Below, piece after piece: positions 22,701 through 33,200 of a DNA stretch of 64,000 bases. Numbering within the stretch: position 1 is the stretch's first letter; every line of letters begins with the position of its first letter. This DNA is from Adiantum capillus-veneris. Taxonomy: Eukaryota > Streptophyta > Polypodiopsida > Polypodiales > Pteridaceae. The notes under the pieces were generated by a model. It did not search any database and was not told where the DNA came from. It worked only from the letters and a program-made list of their open reading frames with translations. The stretch spans positions 12,464,478 to 12,528,477 of the forward strand of contig CM043961.1 of assembly GCA_014529385.2 (NCBI GenBank). The letters are read 5' to 3'. Position numbers and translations under genes: made by a program.

Positions 22701-23627
22701 CAGGACATCAAAGACCTAAAAGAGGAGCTATCCAAATATTTTTCAATGAAAGATTTAGGTGTTGCAAAGAGGATACTTGGTATGAAAATATCAAGGGACA
22801 GGACAAAGGAGACAATAAAGCTATCTCAAGAAGATTACATCAAGAAGGTACTAGAAAGGTTTGCAATGCAAAATGCAAAACCAGTTTCTACACCTTTGGC
22901 TGGTCATTTTAAACTAACGAAGGATATGTGTCCAAAGACACAAGAGGAGATAGCCTATATGTCTAAAGTTCCATATGCTGCAGCGGTAGGTTCTCTAATG
23001 TATGCTATGGTCTGGACAAGGCCAGACATTGCACATGCAGTGGGAGTTGTGAGTAGGTTCATGGACAACCCAGGTAAAGAGCATTGGCAAGCTGTGAAGT
23101 GGATACTTAGGTATCTAAAAGGGACAACAACAAATGCTTTGTATTTTGGAGGAACTGATATTTTTCTAGAAGGGTATGCTGATGCAGATATGGCAGGTGA
23201 CAAAGATACTCGAAGGAGCACTACTGGCTATGTATTCACGGTTGGAGGCACAACAATAAGCTGGGCTTCAAAGCTGCAGAAAGTGGTTTCACTTTCTACC
23301 ACGGAAGCAGAGTATGTAGCAATGACGAAGGCAAGCAAAGAAATTCTGTGGCTTCACAGATTCTTAGAAGAGCTTGGATTCAAACAAGACAATTGTGTCT
23401 TGTACAGTGATAGCCAAAGCGCTATCCATCTTGCGAAGAACTCAGCCTTTCATTCAAGGACAAAGCACATTGAGGTGAGATATCACTTCATATGCACTCT
23501 TTTGGAAGAGGGACAACTAAAGCTAAGAAAGGTGCATACAAGTGAAAATCCTGTAGACATGTTTACAAAGGTGGTCAACAAGGAGAAGTTGAGCTTTTTC
23601 TCATCTTCAATCGGCATTCAAGGATAA
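19746..23627 (+). CDS. Copia gag-pol polyprotein (1293 aa, intact)
   Basis: One uninterrupted frame encodes all copia functions in the usual order. Gag (UBN2 type, about 10-210), CCHC zinc knuckle CWNCGKKGHVKKDC (234-247), aspartic protease site V-D-S-G-A (about 291), GAG-pre-integrase H-Y-R-L-G-H-M (about 419), integrase with D481, D544 and E580 (the last two separated by 35 residues), RT with YVDD at 974-977, and RNase H with YADADMAG, SLSTTEAEY and YSDSQSA. It ends in S-I-G-I-Q-G. Length and order fit plant copia elements. The start is the ATG at 19746 (MAEEGKLKIEKFNG); the frame is open a few codons upstream without another ATG. Two normally conserved RT residues are changed (N-T-A-F-P where Leu is usual; I-F-S-L where Pro is usual), so activity is not certain although nothing is truncated. 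Confidence 0.97.
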   Translation: MAEEGKLKIEKFNGKKYQHWKMQIEDYLYQKDLYFPLGGLVKKPTTMADEAWIVLDRKALGTIRLSLASTVAFNVSEMKTTEDLMKSLDDFYEKPSASNKVLLMKCLFNLKMAENGSVAEHLNDFNTNISQLRSVKIDFDDEVRALLILSSLPDSWDSLVMAISNSISGTNTLKFDDVVGVLLSEEMRRRSTGESSRAALSVETRGRPKERFKNQKGRDRSRRSKSRTKSVLECWNCGKKGHVKKDCWSKKKKETESQDNKPTSEANVAGKVEQDALILSLDNVSNSSIVDSGASFHATPHKQHFQDYTKGNFGYVYLGDDEACEIVGKGTVSVKTANENEWKLKDVRHVPPLRKNLISTGQLDDEGHNIAFRNKRWKISKGIFVVAKGEKVGTLYLCTVSTQPSACAATTEVDSAVWHYRLGHMSAKGMQILQTKQLLPGLKEVDLEFCEDCVYGEQKRVKFQKSGNERKIKKLELVHSDVWGPASTPSLGGSLYYVTFIDDATRKTWVYVMKNKSDVFSIFQRWKAFVENETGTKVKCLRSDNGGEHCSQAFESFCASNGIRRQRTTPRTPQQNGISERMNRTIMERARSMRLHAGLPLELWAESVSTSVYLINRSPSTALDGGVPEEAWTGKPVNYAFLKVFGCEAFMHIDRSLRSKLDAKSKKCFFIGYGEGDFGYRLWNPEDGKILRSRDVIFNEQNMYKDYLERKQTKETGHEYMELEDGEDSRTANGDNVQQRQPNEEPQPIPRRSTRASRPPERFVPSFNHLLISDSGEPESYEEAMQHESKEEWTKSTQVEMDSLHRNQTWKLVELPKGKRALQNKWVYKLKEEEGGKKRYKSRLVVKGFSQKKGIDFNEIFSLVVKMNSIRLVLSLVAAHDLNLEQMDVNTAFPHGDLEEEIYMLQPKGYEVKGKEKMVCRLKKSLYGLKQASRQWYLKFDRWMLDHGFTRCNSDHCVYTKNLGDGKFIILMLYVDDMLIASANMQDIKDLKEELSKYFSMKDLGVAKRILGMKISRDRTKETIKLSQEDYIKKVLERFAMQNAKPVSTPLAGHFKLTKDMCPKTQEEIAYMSKVPYAAAVGSLMYAMVWTRPDIAHAVGVVSRFMDNPGKEHWQAVKWILRYLKGTTTNALYFGGTDIFLEGYADADMAGDKDTRRSTTGYVFTVGGTTISWASKLQKVVSLSTTEAEYVAMTKASKEILWLHRFLEELGFKQDNCVLYSDSQSAIHLAKNSAFHSRTKHIEVRYHFICTLLEEGQLKLRKVHTSENPVDMFTKVVNKEKLSFFSSSIGIQG

Positions 23628-23675
23628 GAAGCCAGAATGGAAAGCAGTCACAGGTTTGGTTTGGAGATCAGTCTC

Positions 23676-23687
23676 CAAGTGGGAGAT
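23676..23687 (+). promoter_or_regulatory. Polypurine tract of the copia element
   Basis: The purine-rich CAAGTGGGAGAT stretch directly before TGTTAAG is the usual plant copia plus-strand primer site. Confidence 0.85.
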
Positions 23688-24412
23688 TGTTAAGTATGGA
23701 GCCTGATTTACCCTTGTAATTTTTTGTGGTAAAAGCGCACATTTGTAAGGCCCCCAATATGAGGAGAAGCCATCGTGCGTGAAGGAAAATCACTCACCGG
23801 AAACCAAAATTTTCACGAACAAGAATCAGGGGCAACTTTAAAGGCCTCGGGGGCGGAGGCCCCTGAGACTTTTTTTTCACCGGAATATTCTTTTTTGTCA
23901 GAAGATTATGGCCGGACAGCGGCCGGAAAGTGGTCGGAAAACAACCGGTCGGTTGGCCGGTGGCCGAATTCAAAAGCGGACTTGTCTTCTCAAGGGCGGC
24001 CACACATGGGCGGATTGGAGGGTCCAATTTGGACTTATTCGCACAAGGGCGGCTACACATGGCTATCTCTCATAAGAGAGGGCAGCCCTTTTGGCCTATA
24101 AAAGGAGGCCATTTCTACACACATTTCATAGTGTGAAGTTGATGCAACAAGGTGAGTGTGAGGTGGTGAGAGTGAAGCAAGGTGGGAGCTCCATTAAGGG
24201 TATAATCCCTTTGTAAACTACTTCTTGTTTTGAAGTACTAAAGCCATTGAGTGGCTACTTTCCCGTGGACGTAGCCCACATTGGGTGAACCACGTATATC
24301 GTGTGTACTCTCTCTCTCTCTCTCTACTCTATAATCTCGTGTATATAAATCTGTCTCTCTCCATTAAGTAATCTACTCAATTATCTATTTAGCTACGTCT
24401 TATTTCCTAACA
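23688..24412 (+). repeat. 3' LTR of the intact copia element
   Basis: 725 bp; nearly identical to 18950-19672, with two extra bases in the CT repeat. Followed directly by the target duplicate AGCTT. Confidence 0.96.
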
Positions 24413-24417
24413 AGCTT

Positions 24418-25795
24418 CGATTCACAGATTGGCATCACTACATTGTCAAGCTCTTTCATCACTTTGTTGACTAGCAAAACCTCCAAGCCATTAAGTTGGA
24501 ACTGGGTTACCAAAAGATCAATGGTTTTCTAGCTCTTGTTGTCACTATCTCCGAAATGCCCAAGTTGATTTAGACCCTTATTATTTAGTTTCCTTGCTAT
24601 TTCTATCTAATAGGGACTTTGTGAAGGATCTACAACTTTAGAGAGCCATGTGGACCAGTGCAAAATGGAATTCTTGAAGTATTTGATATCTTCCTCCCAC
24701 TCTAGGACTCTCGTTTCTCTATTGCATCTCCTTACCAATTCCCCTGAGATGACCCCCAGACTTAGGATATAACATGTTGGGGGTAATAGTTTTTCATGAA
24801 CCTCTACCCCTTTCCATTGACCACCTTTTGAACCAAGTTTAGCTGCTTCTATCACATCTTTGATCATATGCACACCATCACTGTTGCCAAGATATGCCCA
24901 AGTTTAGTTGCTTCTATCATATCTTTGATCATATGCCCACCTTCCTTTAATTAACCCATGATGATGAGGAGAGATGATCTTGTTTAGTAAGTGGGACTAG
25001 TCTGAGGGCTACTGCCTTGGAAATAATTTTGTAGGCTATTGACATCATCGTTATACGGCGCCAATGCTTCAATTGAGAACAACATACCTGTTTGGGGATG
25101 AGTTTGATAAGCCCTCTCTTTACACTTATCTCCAACAACCCTTCGGCAATGACTTTGTTGGCCAAACTCATGACTGGAACCTTGAGATCATCCCAGAATT
25201 CTCTAAATAATTCCGTCGTCATCCCATCCCAACCAAGGGACTTTTCCTTGCCAAGGGCTTGCAATGCTAGTGAACATCCGTCTTCAAAGAATGCCCCTTC
25301 CAAGATATTGGCTTTTGATTGGGGAATCTCCCTTAATGACACTCTTAAGTAAGGTCCCTCTGGCTTCATCCACTTCTTGGGACCGGTTCTTTGGCTGTCC
25401 AATGATTTGGCTAAGATAGTTCAACATCAAACCAGCCATCTTATCTTGGTTCCGAACTGCTATCCCTTTCTCATTATAGAGCGAGTGGACATGACCTTGG
25501 CTCTTCTTGATTTTCAAAGTCCTTAAGAAGTGAGCTTGATTAGAGGCTTCTGATTGTAGGAAAGTCTCCCTGGAGAGAAGCCTTGCCTTTCTAATATCTT
25601 CCAATTTCTCATTAGAAAGGTTAGATTTGGCTTCAATCCATTGCTTGTGCTCATCATCAATAACAATCCCATTGGCCTTTATGGAGGTAAGCAATTGTAC
25701 CTCAGCTGTAAGATGCAGGAGGTGTACCTCCCTAGCTTTTTTTGCTCCGTGGGCCCGAGCTTTTGGTTGCTTTTTGAATGCTCCAAGTAAATAGG
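24418..25795 (-). pseudogene. LINE linker and reverse transcriptase N-terminal part
   Basis: The minus-strand frame 25808-25284 (first residues lie in the target duplication) reads WIEAKSNLSNEKLEDIRKAR and FLRTLKIKKSQGHVHSLYNE, the conserved linker between endonuclease and RT in plant LINEs. The frame 25402-24947 carries SLGWDGMTTELFREFW, the RGLIKLIPK motif and a YKIISKAVALRL stretch, which are RT blocks 1-2 in order. Near 24850-24960 a 50-base direct repeat duplicates the H-M-I-K-D-x-I-E-A segment. The catalytic F-x-D and Y-x-D-D blocks are missing before the copia junction. Family call is firm; function is lost. Confidence 0.85.
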
Positions 25796-25805
25796 CCATG
25801 TAACA

Positions 25806-26539
25806 CATTTTTTTTAATGAAAATTGCCTACGGGCATTATATTTATTTATTTCTCATAGAATATAGGCTCATGGGAGTTCCATATTGAAAATGTTATTTT
25901 GAGAATATTTACCCATCCACAAAAATGAGTTAAATGGCTAGTTTGCCTAGGTTTTGGCATATAGTGTCCAGGTTGACAAGTGTGAAAAGTCCTATATAAT
26001 TCGTTTTTTTTGGAGGCTTTTGGGCTTTTTTATCACTTTATGTAGAGTGAACTAGTGAGTGAGCTTGCATTCAAGCACTCTAGCACTCCACAACTCCCAT
26101 CCCTCTCTACTCTCATTGTAACCTCTTTGAGATATAGCTTTCTAGCTATGGGATTCCTAAAGCAATGAAGAAAACATTCTCTCTTTCTCTCTAATCTTTT
26201 GTTAATCAAGTTTATGTAAATTTACTGAAGCTTATGTCAATGTATGTATGTGGGCATTTAAGCCCTATGCTCTCAACTCTTTTCTCTACTAAGAATTTCT
26301 TAAACAAACTTGCCTCTGTACTTTTGTGGTTGTGAAGATGGAACGCAAGAAACTGTCTCATCAACATTATTATCATTGAAAGAATTTAGACCGGGTTTGG
26401 ACCACACTTCTTGAGCATAAGGATCATCTTGTAAATCTTGCTTGATTTTTCTTGTAGACCCTCAAATGGGATCATGGCATTGTTGTGCATTTTTTAAGGC
26501 TAATAGTAGCTATTTTTAAATCAAGTTTTTTATAAGGGT
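25806..26539. other. No gene; LTR-like non-coding DNA
   Basis: AT-rich sequence with CT-rich patches. The phrase 'atgggagttcca' near 25870 recurs near 40550, and the arrangement (TATA-like 'ctatataa' near 25992, then short leader) resembles an old LTR, but no ends could be defined. Confidence 0.35.
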
Positions 26540-26745
26540 CTACTAAACTTGATGTGGAAAGGGCTGAGAATGAAGAGGCTAGATGTATGCCAAAATGGTT
26601 GGTGCATACTTTGCATGATAGTAAATTGGATGAACCTATGTCTAGTTGTACTCGTTCAGGATCTCGCCATGCATCTTATGCATCAAATTGTTATGCTTTC
26701 ATATTTTCTAGTTTATGTGATGAGGAGGAACCTCTTTTTGGATCC
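26540..26745 (+). pseudogene. Ty1-copia pol scrap (integrase-RT linker)
   Basis: The frame starting at 26554 reads CMPKWLVHTLHDSKLDEP, then S-C-T-R-S-G-S-R-H-A-S-Y-A and a C-D-E-E-E-P-L end. The P-x-W-x-x-x-T-L and T-R-S motifs are typical of the linker between integrase and RT in one group of plant copia elements. The fragment is about 200 bases, isolated, and followed by a stop. It is a remnant; which element it came from is unknown. Confidence 0.55.
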
Positions 26746-27029
26746 AACTTTATGAATTCAATTGTGTCACTTTTGAGGCCCTCTATTAACTAGTTTTGCT
26801 CCTCAAAGAAACTAAACCACCACTCCATCGAACAGGCTGGAAAGTATACATATGATGCTTGTATTGTGTCTTTGATTTCAACTAAGCACTACAAATAATT
26901 GATGCTTATATTCTCCTTTAGAGATTTTTTTGCTTCATTAGTTGATCCTAATAGCATGTATCTAGATGGCACAATTTGTTGTTCTGGAACAAATGGTATG
27001 AATTTCAAACCATCAGTAGAATGTCATGA
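26746..27029. other. No recognisable gene
   Basis: Broken short frames without motifs between the copia scrap and the DUF7869-like relic. Confidence 0.35.
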
Positions 27030-28290
27030 TTATATATTAGAATACTTCTTGCACCAAAGTCGAGTTTCACCATCTTTCTTCTTCATCTCCAATTGATGTT
27101 GAAAACTATGATTATTTAGTTGCAGAAAGGATGATGTACCTAAACCTCCACCAATCGAAAACTCATGAAAATCATATCTTCCTTCAAGAACATGTGTTTC
27201 CAATTGAGATTCATAAGATTCTCTAAGAGCTTCACAAATTTTAGGAAGATCAAATGCACTTTTTTTTGCTAGCTTCACTGAAAATTTACTGGACATTTGG
27301 TCGATTTGATTGTGAGAATTCCCCACTAATAAAAAACCAAGTTTGGCCTTCTTAAAAACCTCTTCTTCCACTTCTTGTTTTCTAGATCTTTGTTATCAAG
27401 CTACACGTACAATGTTCCTAGGAGTTCTCCTTCTTACTCATTCAAAATATTATGGATCACAGTAACTGTGAGGTTTGGATTGTTATGTATAATAGGTAAG
27501 TTGATGAAAAATTTGGATGTCATGACAACATTGAAGATCAGTGCTCCAACCACATGTAGCTGCACAAAACTTTCTTCTTCAAGATTTTTTAGAGCACGTA
27601 AAAAATGAAATAGTGAAGTCTTCTTTTGATCCATTCCATCAATGATTATCCCAAAGTATTGATCTTTGTGTTCTAGAAACTTTTTCCTATGCTTTACTAG
27701 CTTTTGTCGCTTGCATTTTGTTGTTCTCGATGGATTTTGAGTTTAAGTTGAATAGGAGCTTCAAAACAAAACAATAGTATTAGTTATGCAATAGAATGAT
27801 CCAAAAGACTATATTTGAACTTCAAAGTCTAGATCAAGCTTACCTTTTTTCTGTGATGTTTTGGTTGTGCCTTGCTTTTCTTTTAATTCTACACAAATTT
27901 GACACACACTCATTCTTGTTTTTTTGGAATCTTCACATGGGAGAAGTGTTTTATCCAAACTCTTAGAAATGAGCAAAGAGAAAGAATTGGCATGTTCCGT
28001 TCCTTGAGAGTTTCAACATAAGTATTGTAAACATTTGTCTTTGTAAAGTTATCTGAAAGTGTGTCACACTTACAAATTGGAAGATTTTCAACTTTGTAGC
28101 CCACAAATACATCCAACCAATTCTTTAAAAATGATAGCTCTAGAGTATCACATGCTGGATATGAGCACTACATAGCCTCCTCTCCAACTCTTGAATGTGC
28201 TAAAATTGTATTCATATGCTGATTTCTCAAGAAAAAAACTTTCACAAAACATCTTCGACATACAATTTCATCAAAAACTATATATCTTGT
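27030..28290 (-). pseudogene. Relic of a DUF7869-type protein (transposon-associated)
   Basis: Read on the minus strand, separate frames give in order: C-x-x-x-F-C-x-S-F-F-L (28260), an R-V-W-x-x-x-F-x-H-V-K-I-P-K-K segment (27950), M-D-Q-K-K-T-S-L-x-H-F-L (27630) with HVVGALIFN, and FLLVGNSHNQIDQMSSKFSV (27300) followed by L-x-x-x-x-x-E-S-Y. This order (zinc-rich part, K-I-P-K, D-Q-x-K-T, and a V-G-x-x-H-x-x-I-D-Q box) recalls a protein group annotated DUF7869 that is scattered through plants and animals and is suspected to be of transposon origin. The role is unknown to me. Stops and shifts show it is dead. The relic ends where Ty3-gypsy gag begins near 28290. Confidence 0.55.
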
Positions 28291-28299
28291 GTTTTCATT

Positions 28300-29090
28300 C
28301 ACTATCCCAATGATGAATAACATGAAAAATGCACCTATGAGGGGACCACAACAAGGGATACTTCAACAGGGACAACCAATTAGACCACAGAAATGGTGTG
28401 GAATCAAGGGTAAATGGACCAACCATGAGACCAATGAGTGCTACTACCGACCAAAGTATGATGGGAATGTTCAATACGTGCCCATGAGGCCACAAGGACA
28501 ACCCATGTACAGATACCAGCCTAACATGGCACCAGCTCAAAGACCACCAATGGGTATGGAAAGACCTCAACCCGCGTTGGGTCAACAGCCTCCGTATCCA
28601 GGACATAATGTAGTGCCTATAAAGTACATGCATTCAGAAGGACTCATAGATGAACAAGCACTAGTGCCTGTTACACCCTATATTGAGCCTAGTCCATCTA
28701 TAGTAATGGTAGAAGGAGATTTGGTATAATTCACATCCACCACCAATGAAAGAACCTGTGACATATGCTCCACCAGAGCTCGCACCAATGTATTATGTAG
28801 CTAATCAAGGTGTTAGACCTCCTATGGTAAGACCCATGATTAAGCCAAGAATGGAAAACTGTCATAACTGTGGTGCAGATGATCATTGGAAAAATGAATG
28901 CCTAGAGCCTGATAAGAACCTCAATCCAATTGAAGCTTATTGAATACAATGCTGCAAAAAGGGAGGACACTTCGCGGAAGATTGTCCAAAAAATCCTTTA
29001 AACAAGGGTAAAACAGTAGTAAATGTAGTCCAAGTGATACCTAGCAACTCATCTGAGAGTGAACCGATTTGTTTCCAATCAAGGTCATCA
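28300..29090 (+). pseudogene. Element 1 gag C-terminal part with zinc knuckles
   Basis: A proline- and glutamine-rich stretch (28289-28729) is followed, after stops, by CHNCGADDHWKNEC (C-x2-C-x4-H-x4-C) near 28860 and then, past an in-frame stop, by KKGGHFAEDCPKNP near 28955. These are RNA-binding nucleocapsid knuckles. The order and the V-P-I-K-Y-M-H-S-E-G-L-I-D-E segment resemble the later W-P-K repeats of the element's terminal ORF. Confidence 0.7.
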
Positions 29091-29356
29091 CTAGAGACCA
29101 GGCTAAGAAAAAAAACATAAATCCTTTGATAATTCAAAGAATACAAAAATTACCTCTCAAACTATCAAAAGAAGCAGGAGCAAAAGGTATGAAATGAGAA
29201 AAGAAAAACAACAAGCTGAAATTGAGGAGAAAGCAGAAAAGCTATTCCAGGAAAATGTGAAAGAAACTGAAAGTGAAGTCAAAGAAACAACCGTGAAATC
29301 TAGAGGATCAATTTTGGTTTGATAAATTTTTTGAGCCTGAGCCTATTAATGCAGCC

Positions 29357-30925
29357 TTGGAAGCCTGTCAAGGACTTAAAGCATGTCAAAACATGGGAAA
29401 CAAATGGAAAAACTATCCTTCTCTAGACACGGAAGCATCTGAGCTTGAAACTTATCAAAATTTGGTAAGAATCACGCAAGAAATGCTGGAAAAACAAAAA
29501 CCCAAGCTCAAAAGTATGGCAAAACCTGAAGAGCTTGTGGTAAGAGACACTCAAGAAAAATACAAAGTGGTGGTAGAACTCTACATTGAACCAAAAGAGA
29601 CAAAACTTATAGTGCCAGACAACGAACATGCCTTAGATGGAATTCCATTCGTAGAGGAAGACTAGCCTGGACACTTATGGAAAAAAGTTAGAGAGATCAA
29701 CGATGGGAGCCTAACTCTAAAGTCAGCTCCTATAGAGGAAGTTTGGTTAGACAACCTACCTCCTGTTATGGACTTGGATGTACAATCCTTGTATGGGGAT
29801 CTGAAGCTTCAGGAATGTCAAAACCATTGACCTTGAAAACATTACCCTCTTACTTGGGAGATAACGAAGATGAATCCATAGTGTGTAAGACCACTCAAGT
29901 GAAAAGAGCGGAACAGACCCTAGAAGTAGACAACATTCATTCAATCATGTCTACTCCCATCCAATGCACTCTTACTTTGGGAGTGCTGTTAAAAACCAGA
30001 CCATACCTATGGAATGATCTATAGAAAACCCTAGAGAAGGTGGGGATAACAGGGCTAATCGCACAAAATTTGGGAAAATTGAAACATGAAATGGACAACA
30101 AAGAGATTCAATCTATTCCAATGAAAAAAGGTGGAGAATACTACGAAGGGGAACACCCTTCCAGTGAAATATAATGACATAGAAACCATGGCAATACTGG
30201 ATAGTGGGGCAAGCATAGCCATAGCCACGAAAGCAGTATGGGAATCCTGGGGACAACCAGCCATTAGACAAACTCGGATGAAATTGCAATTGGTTGATGG
30301 ACACATTGAAAGACCATTAGGACTGCTTGAAAAAGTGATAGTTAATTCCTGTGGGATTGAATATCAACACACTTTTGCCATAGTAGACTTTGGGAAAAAA
30401 CTCAATTATGAAATCATATTGGGAAGACCTTTCATGCGACAGGTACAGCTCATCCAAGATTGGGAAAACAATTATCTGTACTTGTACTTGAAGCAAGTGG
30501 TATGTATAACAAGGGTTAATCTAAAAGATCACACTTATAGAGATGTCATGAAAACTCCCATACAAGAGTTCGATTCAGTCTCTTCGGCTGAAACTAAGCT
30601 TCCATCGTGGTTGAACAAAGACACTCCTATATGGATGTGCGGAGCTTCAGAAAGCGAAAGCTTAAAACAAGAAGAATATATCTTAGAAAGGGATTTCATA
30701 GACGAAGCCTATATACCTGAACCCTTTCCAAAGCATTTGTTTGAGCCATTTGAGTGGACTCAAATTTTAGCGACAATGGATGTATGTGTGAGTACGTCTA
30801 TGCCTACTCAATTTTGCAATGAGGACGGCTATGATATAATTCCCATCCAAATGATTTCAACCCTCTACATTAAAGATGCAATTGAGGAACCCAAGGACTT
30901 GAGGAAAGCTCAACAAGTCTTTTAG
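29357..30925 (+). pseudogene. Element 1 aspartic protease and upstream linker
   Basis: After a charged linker (29357-29665) and a piece with S-T-P-I-Q-C-T-L-x-L-G-V-L-L-K-x-R-P (about 29950), the frame 30131-30925 contains A-I-L-D-S-G-A-S-I-A-I-A (active-site D-S-G), SCGIEYQHTFAIVDF and E-I-I-L-G-R-P-F-M-R-Q, a complete retropepsin fold (about 40-150). This enzyme would process the polyprotein. The matching frame of element 2 (55539-56185) is about 60% identical by eye. A 3' part (30590-30925) rich in acidic residues, with W-M-C-G-A-S-E-S-E-S and F-P-K-H-L-F-E-P-F, is also shared with element 2 (56301-56663). Confidence 0.85.
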
Positions 30926-31110
30926 ACCTCTACTACGATGCAACAGATGAGTTAGAAGAACACTCAGCTACCTTAGAAGATTTGGGGTCAGAAAAAGAAC
31001 ATGTGAGAGCTAAGCTACTCATGAAAGGAGGGGAGGAAAAGTTTTTTGACTTTCCTAACTAGAAACCGAGAAGACAAAAATGGTATAGATGAAAAAGAGA
31101 CACCAAAAAC

Positions 31111-31521
31111 ATGAAAGCTAGACCTATGCCACCAGTCTCCAGTAGAACACAGTTCTTGATGCAAACAGATGCACATGATTGTGTCAAGGACAAAATCACT
31201 GGTAGATATCCTTCAAAGGAAAATCCAAAAATGTCGAAAACGTCGAGAAAAACGAGGAAGGATACTCAAGCAAAGCCAAAAAAACAAGACAAGGAGTCAA
31301 CCATGACACAAGTCGAGCGGAAAAAGAAGTATCAAGAGTTGAAAAAAGCTCTAAAAGAGATATATACAACCGAAATGGATGGTAAAGATGTAATGAGTGT
31401 TCCATCCCATTACAAGAAATATAATCTCTAAGATCAAAAAATCATTGGCGAACAACCTGTTAGAGAACTACAAAAACAGGGCGAGTCCTACGAAGGGCCT
31501 GAAAACGCGAAAAAGATAGAT
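31111..31521 (+). pseudogene. Element 1 protease-RT linker
   Basis: A basic, lysine-rich frame (31111-31431) without a known domain, followed by broken sequence up to the RT frame. It is likely part of the polyprotein because it keeps the strand and order, but nothing more can be said. Confidence 0.45.
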
Positions 31522-33200
31522 TTGGCTGAACCAGGAGAAGAGCCTAAGCCTACCTACATTGCAAATGACCTAACAGAAGAAGAAGAAGATATTTTGTTAA
31601 GATTTCTAAAAGAATACCAAGATATAGGCTTTGCTTGGTCTTACAAGAATCTCAAGGGTGTTGATCCAAACATCTGTCAACATACCATACCCATGAGAGA
31701 TGATGCAAAACCAAGTAGACAAAGGCCATACACATACAATGAAACATTTTCCAGGAAGATTAAAGAAGAGATTGAAAAACTAAAGGAAGACGAATTCATT
31801 TATGAAATTAAACACACAGATTGGGTGTCTCCAATTGTGATAGTACCCAAGAAGAATGGAGAATTACGAGCGTGTGTCAACCTCAAAAAAGTGAATGCAG
31901 CTACCATTAGAGACAAATTTCCTCTTCCAATCATTAAGCATGTTTTAGAACGAGTTGCAGGAAAAGAAGCTTACAGCTTCGTAGATGGCTTTTTGGGATA
32001 CAATCAACTTTTGGTTGACACAAAAGATTAGCATAAAACTGTTTTTGCAACAAAATGGGGTATTTTTGCCTATTGGGTTATGCCCTTTGGGTTCACTAAT
32101 GCTCTTGCCACCTTTCAAAGATTGATAAGTCATGCTTTTAAAGAATACCTTAGGAAATTCTTAGAAGTATATATGGATGATCTATGCGTACATTCATCAA
32201 TCCGAGCTGATCTTTTGAACACCTCAAAAAGGTATTCAAAAAATGTAGACTTTGTAGGAAAAACTATGCACATCCATGGGTAGACAAGGAGAAACTCTTG
32301 GACATATAGTGTCTAAAAATGGCATAGCTACTGATATGGATAAAATTCATGTTATTGTTGATTTGCGTAGACCAACAACAGTCAAGGGGGTTTAAGCCTT
32401 CATGGGACATTGTGGATATTACAGACGGTTCATTTACATGTACGCTAGGATTGCAAAACCCGTGTATATCTTGATTACATACTTTGAATGGACTGATGAG
32501 TGTGAAGAATCCTTTACAAAGGTTAAGCAAGCTCTCACTTCAGCTCCAATATTCAAAACACCAGATTGGATTGATATATCCCACATACATGTAGATGCTT
32601 CCAATTTTTCCATTGGATGTATACTAGCTCAACCGGGAGATGGAAAATTTGATTTTCCTATTTCTTATGCTAGCCGACAGTTGAACATGGCGGAAAAAAA
32701 TTATACCACCACCAAAAGGGAAGGATTAGGAATGATCTATGCTATAAAAAAGTATAGACATTACCTATTAGCAAACAAATTTGTGTTCTTTGTGGACCAC
32801 CAAGCCTTATTGTGTTTGATCAATAGGCCATGCAACACAAGAAGAACAATGAGATGGTTCATCATTCTTCTAGAATTTGATTTCATTGTAGTTGTGAAAA
32901 AGGGCACCCCTCATCAAAGATCAGATCATTTGTCTAAAATTGTTTCAGGGGAATCACCTAAAGGGGTAGACGATGATCTACCAGATGCATATCTATTCTC
33001 CGTGGAAATAATACCTCAATGGTTGAAAAATATGATATCATTGATGACCATAGCTCAAGTGGATTCGCAACTACCAGCTTCTATTACAATCGGATTAATT
33101 GAGCAATCGGCTATGTATCAATTACTAGTTGGTAGACTATACAAAAGAAACCGAGATGGAATATTGCTCTTATGCATTAATCCTGAAGAGAAAACCCAAT
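31522..33200 (+). pseudogene. Element 1 reverse transcriptase and RNase H
   Basis: The RT runs from H-T-I-P-M-R-D-D-A-K-P (31680) through WVSPIVIVPKKNGELRACV, F-P-L-P, F-V-D-G-F-L-G-Y-N-Q (first catalytic Asp), V-M-P-F-G-F-T-N-A and VYMDDLCVHS (YMDD box, about 32170). A TAG interrupts it at 32029 and a frameshift near 32225. RNase H follows in 32402-33424 with HVDASNFSIGCILAQ, Y-T-T-T-K-R-E-G-L-G and FVFFVDHQALLCLI. Connection and thumb regions are in the usual Ty3-gypsy order. Catalytic residues are mostly retained although the frame is broken. Confidence 0.9.

Larger units (their letters stand above)
18950..24412 (+). mobile_element. Intact young Ty1-copia LTR retrotransposon
   Basis: Complete element: 5' LTR 18950-19672, primer site 19675-19686, one gag-pol frame 19746-23627, polypurine tract ending at 23687, 3' LTR 23688-24412. 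The five-base target duplication AGCTT is perfect (18945-18949 and 24413-24417). The LTRs start TGTTAAG and end CCTAACA and differ by about 17 substitutions and one 2-base CT indel in 723 bases by my count (about 2.4%), so insertion is fairly recent. It landed in a LINE relic whose reading continues across the insertion. Confidence 0.97.
18109..25795 (-). mobile_element. 5'-truncated L1-type LINE, split by a copia insertion
   Basis: On the minus strand the element runs from 25795 to 24418 and continues from 18949 to 18109; a copia element sits in between. The decamer CCATGTAACA flanks both ends (18099-18108 and 25796-25805), extending to about 16 bases with one mismatch, as expected of a LINE target duplication. 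The 3' end carries an A-rich tail (AAAATAAAATAAAA on the minus strand, near 18111-18126). The linker before RT, part of RT and the terminal zinc-finger region are recognisable. The endonuclease domain is absent (5' truncation) and the RT catalytic core is deleted, so it is dead on arrival or decayed. It must be older than the copia insertion. Confidence 0.85.
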
